DNA from: Bacteroidales bacterium
GTDB taxonomy: Bacteria; Bacteroidota; Bacteroidia; Bacteroidales; UBA12077
NCBI GenBank assembly: GCA_030637515.1
Contig: DAOWGM010000051.1
Location: 62,001 to 126,000 of the forward strand
Direction of reading: 5' to 3'
DNA: 64,000 bases
Part shown: positions 60,393-64,000 of the stretch, in pieces
Position numbering within the stretch: the stretch's first letter is position 1
Layout: each line of letters opens with the position of its first letter
The notes under the pieces: model-generated
Told to the model about the DNA's origin: nothing
Database searches by the model: none
The model's input: only the letters and a program-made list of their open reading frames with translations
Translations under genes and position numbers: made by a program

Positions 60393-62051
60393 ATGACAGA
60401 AACAATTAAAAAAACACTTAAAGAATCGGCTGCCATGCGGTGGATGGTTTTGATATTGATTAGTGGACTAATATTTAGTACTTATTGGTTTCAAGATTTT
60501 TATGGAGGTTTAAAAGGTTTAATGGAAAGCGAGTTAGGTTTTTCTAGTGAGGAGTTTGGAAGAATTCTTGGGTTGACAACTATTGCTAATATGTTTGGTA
60601 TGATAATAGTTGGTGGTATAATTCTCGATAAATGGGGAGTTAGAATTGCTGGGCTTGTTTTTGGAGGTGTTGCCGTTTTAGGTGGAGTGATATCAGCACT
60701 TGCTTCAGCCGGCTTTTTTGGTGACGATCATAGTACAATGTTAAATTGGATGATTGTTGGTAGAGTATTTTTTGGATCAGGATTAGAAGTTGTTTGTGTT
60801 GTTGCAACCCGAACAGTTGTAAAATGGTTTAAAGGTTACGAGCTTGCACTTGCCATGGCTATTAATATGGGCTTTGGCCGATTAGGTAGTGCAATGGGTA
60901 TTGCTCTTTCTGTCGATATTGCCGGAGGACAAGTTTCTACTGCTGTTGCTTTTGCTGCCACATTAATAGCAATTACATTATTACTTTTCGTAATATATTT
61001 AGTTTTTGATATTAAATTAGATAAGCAATTAAAAGATGGTTCTAGTACATCTAGTGAGGATGAGGAATTTAAATTTTCTGATTTAATAAAACTTATTTCA
61101 AATAAATCATTCTTATATATTGCTTTATTATGTGTAACTTTTTATGCTGCAGTATTCCCATTTATTAATTATGCTCCTGATTTATTGATTAATAAATTTA
61201 ATTTTACTGGTATTTTAGCTTCTGAAGGTAATGTTATTATGTTTGGAAGTAAAACATTGGGTAATGCAAGTGTATATGTTGTATTCTTTATTTTTGCAAT
61301 TTTATTTTCAGTTGTACCGGGTAAAATAGCGGATAAATCAAAAAGAATGATTTTCATAGCAATTGTATTTACCGGATTCATCGCATATTTATATGGAATA
61401 CACACACAATTATCATTATGGTTTCAAAACGGACAAAAAACTGCTAGTTTAATACCGGTTGGCACTATTTTATTTACGCCTATATTTGGTAATTATGTAG
61501 ATAAAAAAGGAAAAGCTGCTTCATTAATGATTTTGGGTGCATTATTATTAATCTTTGCACATGTTTCTTTATCATTATTTAATAATGTTTATATGGCATA
61601 TGCCGGATTACTTAGTCTTGGTGTTGCATTTTCATTAGTTCCTGCAGCAATGTGGCCATCAGTTGCGAAAATTGTTCCTGAATCTCGTCTTGGTACTGCT
61701 TATGCATCTATGTTTACTATTCAGAATTGGGGCCTTGGTGCATTCTTCTGGGGAATCGGAGCATTGTTAAACAAAGTTAATCCATTAGTTTTAAACGAAA
61801 GATTAAAAATTAAGGAAAGTTTAACTGCTCAGGGAATGAATACCTCAGAAATTCTTGACAAAGTTATAGAAATGAAAGAAATGGGTAACTATCCTATGTA
61901 CGATTATACTTATCCTATTTTAATGCTTGTAGTTAGTGGTATTGTGGCTATTTTCTTGGCATTTGCATTAAAACGTGCCGATTTAAAACAAGGATATGGA
62001 TTAGAATTAGCTTCAAGTGCTAAAGCTCCAAATGGAGAAAATAATGATTAA
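60393..62051 (+). CDS. MFS transporter, MFSD1-like (paralogue 2, with about 90-residue insert)
   Basis: This 552-residue paralogue has the same motifs (GGIILDKWGVRIAG, LVPAAMWPSVAKIV, LGTAYASMFTIQNWGL). Compared with its neighbours it carries an extra about 90 residues in the second half between FNFTGILASEG and PVGTILFTPIFG. The insert has two hydrophobic segments (ASVYVVFFIFAILFSVV and MIFIAIVFTGFIAYLYG), so it may have 14 helices. It also has an insert near the C-terminus (NERLKIKESLTAQGMN). It is followed by its own terminator. Confidence 0.85.
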   Translation: MTETIKKTLKESAAMRWMVLILISGLIFSTYWFQDFYGGLKGLMESELGFSSEEFGRILGLTTIANMFGMIIVGGIILDKWGVRIAGLVFGGVAVLGGVISALASAGFFGDDHSTMLNWMIVGRVFFGSGLEVVCVVATRTVVKWFKGYELALAMAINMGFGRLGSAMGIALSVDIAGGQVSTAVAFAATLIAITLLLFVIYLVFDIKLDKQLKDGSSTSSEDEEFKFSDLIKLISNKSFLYIALLCVTFYAAVFPFINYAPDLLINKFNFTGILASEGNVIMFGSKTLGNASVYVVFFIFAILFSVVPGKIADKSKRMIFIAIVFTGFIAYLYGIHTQLSLWFQNGQKTASLIPVGTILFTPIFGNYVDKKGKAASLMILGALLLIFAHVSLSLFNNVYMAYAGLLSLGVAFSLVPAAMWPSVAKIVPESRLGTAYASMFTIQNWGLGAFFWGIGALLNKVNPLVLNERLKIKESLTAQGMNTSEILDKVIEMKEMGNYPMYDYTYPILMLVVSGIVAIFLAFALKRADLKQGYGLELASSAKAPNGENND

Positions 62052-62078
62052 TATTCTCTAAAACTATAATATATTTCG

Positions 62079-62107
62079 GGCTGCTCATTTTGGGCAGCCT
62101 TTTTTTA
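62079..62107 (+). terminator. Terminator after the second MFS gene
   Basis: The stem GGCTGC / GCAGCC (extended by one internal pair) is followed by eight T, 28 bp after the stop. Confidence 0.8.
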
Positions 62108-62146
62108 TTTGTATAATTGTGTTTCGAAAAATAATTAGGACTTATT

Positions 62147-63520
62147 ATGGCAAAGAAATTAAGTGAATCTAAATATCTACGATGGGGAATACTTATTCTC
62201 GTTGGTTTTATATTATCGGTAAATTATTATTTCTACGATGCCTTTTCAACCTTAAAGGATTTATTGGTAGAGGAATTCAGCTTTTCCAATACACAATATG
62301 GTTTGTTTGTAGCGTTTTATTCTATTCCGAATACTTTTTTATTAATGGCGGTAATTGGAGGTGTAGTTTTAGATAAATTAGGTATTCGCCGAACTGGATT
62401 TGTATTTATCTTCTTCATGGCTTTTGGAGCTATACTTACTGCTTATGGAGCGAGCGATTTTTATAAAGATGGTTTTGGATACAGTTTTATGAGTTCATTT
62501 TTACCTAATTATTCTCCAGAGTTAAAAATGATGTTGTTGGGTCGATTCTTTTATGGCTTAGGCGCTGAAACAAGTATTGTTGTTATAAGTAAGGTTCTGG
62601 TAAAATGGTTTAAAGGAAAAGATTTAGCTCTCGCTTTTGGTTTGAAAGTGGGATTTGGAAGATTAGGGACATTTGCAGCATTAAATCTATCTCCTGTATT
62701 AGCTAATGGTGGAAAAACACTTGATGTAGCAGTATGGTTTGCCGGAATATTAGTTTGCATTGGATTGTTTGCATTTATTGTTTATATGCTTTTCGATATA
62801 AAATTTGATAAAGAAGTAAACGAAAAACAAGTTCTTTTATCTGAAAAAGATAAGTTTAAAATATCTGATATATGGGGCATTCTCACAAATAGGGCTTATA
62901 TCTTTATTGCTCTTTTATGTGTAACCTTTTATTCAGCTGTTTTTCCATTTGTAGCATTTGCTCCTGATTTTTTCGCAAATAAGTTTGGATTTACACGTAT
63001 AGAAAGTGGCCAAATCACATCCTTGTTACCATTAGGTACAATGATTTTTACTCCAATTTTTGGAGCATTAATAGACAGGTTAGGTCGGGCGGCTTCTGTG
63101 ATGACATTTGGCTCTTTTATATTATTATTAGTGCATTTAACGTTTGCTTTAACTAATTTTCCGCCATACGCTCCAATGATTTTATTAGGTATTTCATTCT
63201 CTTTAGTTCCTGCCGCTATGTGGCCAACAATGGTTAAATTAGTTGAGGAAAAACAAATTGGGACTGCATATGGTTTAATGTACTCTATTCAAAACTTAGG
63301 TCTTTGGGGTTTTCCAATCATAGCAGGGTTTATTTTAGATAAAACAAATATTGGAATTACGCCGGAAATGGTTGCTTCCGGTGAAGCAAGTCTGAATTAT
63401 ACTTATACAATATTAATGTTTGCAGCATTAGGATTCTTCGGCTTATTCTTTGGTTACATGTTAAAACGAAATGATAAGAAATATAATCTCGGTGTTGATC
63501 AACCTTTAAATAAAAAATAA
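62147..63520 (+). CDS. MFS transporter, MFSD1-like (paralogue 3)
   Basis: This 457-residue protein has the same 12-helix layout and motifs as paralogue 1 (GGVVLDKLGIRRTG, LVPAAMWPTMVKLV, IGTAYGLMYSIQNLGL). Its length matches the first copy, without the insert of the second. It has a C-terminal hydrophilic tail (KRNDKKYNLGVDQP). It is separated from the second copy by a terminator, so it probably has its own promoter. The three copies probably arose by tandem duplication and then diverged. Confidence 0.85.
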   Translation: MAKKLSESKYLRWGILILVGFILSVNYYFYDAFSTLKDLLVEEFSFSNTQYGLFVAFYSIPNTFLLMAVIGGVVLDKLGIRRTGFVFIFFMAFGAILTAYGASDFYKDGFGYSFMSSFLPNYSPELKMMLLGRFFYGLGAETSIVVISKVLVKWFKGKDLALAFGLKVGFGRLGTFAALNLSPVLANGGKTLDVAVWFAGILVCIGLFAFIVYMLFDIKFDKEVNEKQVLLSEKDKFKISDIWGILTNRAYIFIALLCVTFYSAVFPFVAFAPDFFANKFGFTRIESGQITSLLPLGTMIFTPIFGALIDRLGRAASVMTFGSFILLLVHLTFALTNFPPYAPMILLGISFSLVPAAMWPTMVKLVEEKQIGTAYGLMYSIQNLGLWGFPIIAGFILDKTNIGITPEMVASGEASLNYTYTILMFAALGFFGLFFGYMLKRNDKKYNLGVDQPLNKK

Positions 63521-63547
63521 AAAAAGCTCCCAAAACGGGAGCTTTTT
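63521..63547. terminator. Bidirectional terminator after the third MFS gene
   Basis: AAAAAGCTCCC / GGGAGCTTTTT with a 5-base loop lies between the convergent MFS gene and the minus-strand gene at 63548. Confidence 0.88.
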
Positions 63548-64000
63548 TTATTCAGTATTTTTTATTTTTTCAATAACATCATCAAGATAGTTATACATGC
63601 CATTAAAGAACTGATATCTGGTTTTTTCAGCCACTTTACTAATTAGTGTAGACTTTCTAATAATATTGTTCAACCACTTTTCAGTTTCCTTGCAATAAGT
63701 AGCATTTGATGTGTTCATAGTATTAAACGAGAGATGACCAATATAAACAGCCTTAACATTCCCTAAGTTAACTAGTACGCAATTATTTGTTAATTCGATT
63801 TCACTAACATAAAAAGAGTAATTGTCTACATTCTCATCAGGATTGTTAGATTCAAGTATTTTTGTACCTGCCTCAGCTTGTTTTTCGATTTTCTTAATTG
63901 AATTGTACAATGATTCATAAACTTCAATTGCATCCTTGTTGCTTTTAAATACTCCTGAAGCCCAGAAGAACTCAATTTGTTTTACAGTACTCGTAAGTGT
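63548..64000 (-). CDS. Protein of unknown function, 5' end outside window (partial)
   Basis: The frame is open from the window edge (64000) to its stop at 63548, giving 150 visible residues; the start lies outside. The internal TTG at 63910 is not the start, because the 30 codons before it are open and protein-like (KQIEFFWASGVFKSNKDAIEV region). The visible part looks soluble, with helices at both ends and strands in the middle (FYVSEIELTNNCVLVNLG). I recognise no domain. Confidence 0.7.
   Translation of the reverse strand, partial: TLTSTVKQIEFFWASGVFKSNKDAIEVYESLYNSIKKIEKQAEAGTKILESNNPDENVDNYSFYVSEIELTNNCVLVNLGNVKAVYIGHLSFNTMNTSNATYCKETEKWLNNIIRKSTLISKVAEKTRYQFFNGMYNYLDDVIEKIKNTE

Overview
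The window is AT-rich chromosomal DNA of a member of the phylum Bacteroidota, most likely a marine or sediment Bacteroidales/Marinilabiliales-type organism (the family is an inference). The evidence is a subtilase with a type IX secretion C-terminal domain, many Bacteroidota-only families (DUF4831, DUF3667, DUF4405, SiaB/SiaC-like proteins without a GGDEF partner), TPR histidine kinases, propeller-SpoIIE sensors, near absence of Shine-Dalgarno sequences, and many matches to the Bacteroidota -7 promoter element TAnnTTTG. Most of it is ordinary core genome with no prophage, ICE, CRISPR array or transposase. The unusual content is in small insertions and in signalling genes.

Layout. 1-4.5 kb: a cut-off surface lipoprotein, a GNAT acetyltransferase, a TolC-like efflux protein, and a two-gene unit of a small unknown protein plus a trypsin-fold protein without the catalytic His. 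It is preceded by five spaced copies of a 9-bp motif. 4.5-14 kb (minus): one probable operon of MORN-like protein, T9SS subtilase, xseA, two paralogous TPR histidine kinases and xseB. 14-20.4 kb: dnaK, panB, an RluA-type pseudouridine synthase, a membrane LytTR regulator, a nitronate monooxygenase-like protein and a cold-shock protein. 20.4-22 kb: a LysM glucosaminidase lipoprotein and cdd.

22-28 kb is the main signalling block. A REC-PAS-adenylate cyclase diverges from an operon of REC-SpoIIE phosphatase, TPR-SpoIIE phosphatase, SiaB-like kinase and SiaC-like phosphoprotein. A fourth partner-switch-type sensor (propeller-Y_Y_Y-SpoIIE) lies at 52.5-55.9 kb. 28-40.5 kb: PD40 protein, acetyltransferase, ilvE, an M3 oligopeptidase, fmt, DUF4405 membrane protein, ribBA, two glycosyltransferases with an LptF/LptG-type permease, and a START-like protein.

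40.5-41 kb holds tRNA-Met(CAT), a GIY-YIG nuclease gene, two palindromes and a second copy of the tRNA 3' end. A similar arrangement is seen at 28.8-29.5 kb, where the ilvE 3' end is repeated beyond an acetyltransferase gene. 41-52 kb: pfkA, a POT peptide transporter, NAD(P)HX repair enzyme, DUF4831, thioredoxin-like protein, pepD, lipoproteins, DUF3667, a GH114-like lipoprotein and a cupin, then a 125-bp foldback element with 16-bp terminal inverted repeats. 56-64 kb: acyl-CoA synthetase, SPOR lipoprotein, three tandem MFS transporters resembling the MFSD1 family, and a cut-off unknown gene.

The POT carrier, PepD, the M3 oligopeptidase and the MFSD1-like carriers suggest a peptide-using metabolism. 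The most unusual observations are the two loci where a host gene's 3' end and terminator are duplicated around one same-strand cargo gene, the motif array before the pseudo-protease unit, and the Sia-type switch next to a cyclase.
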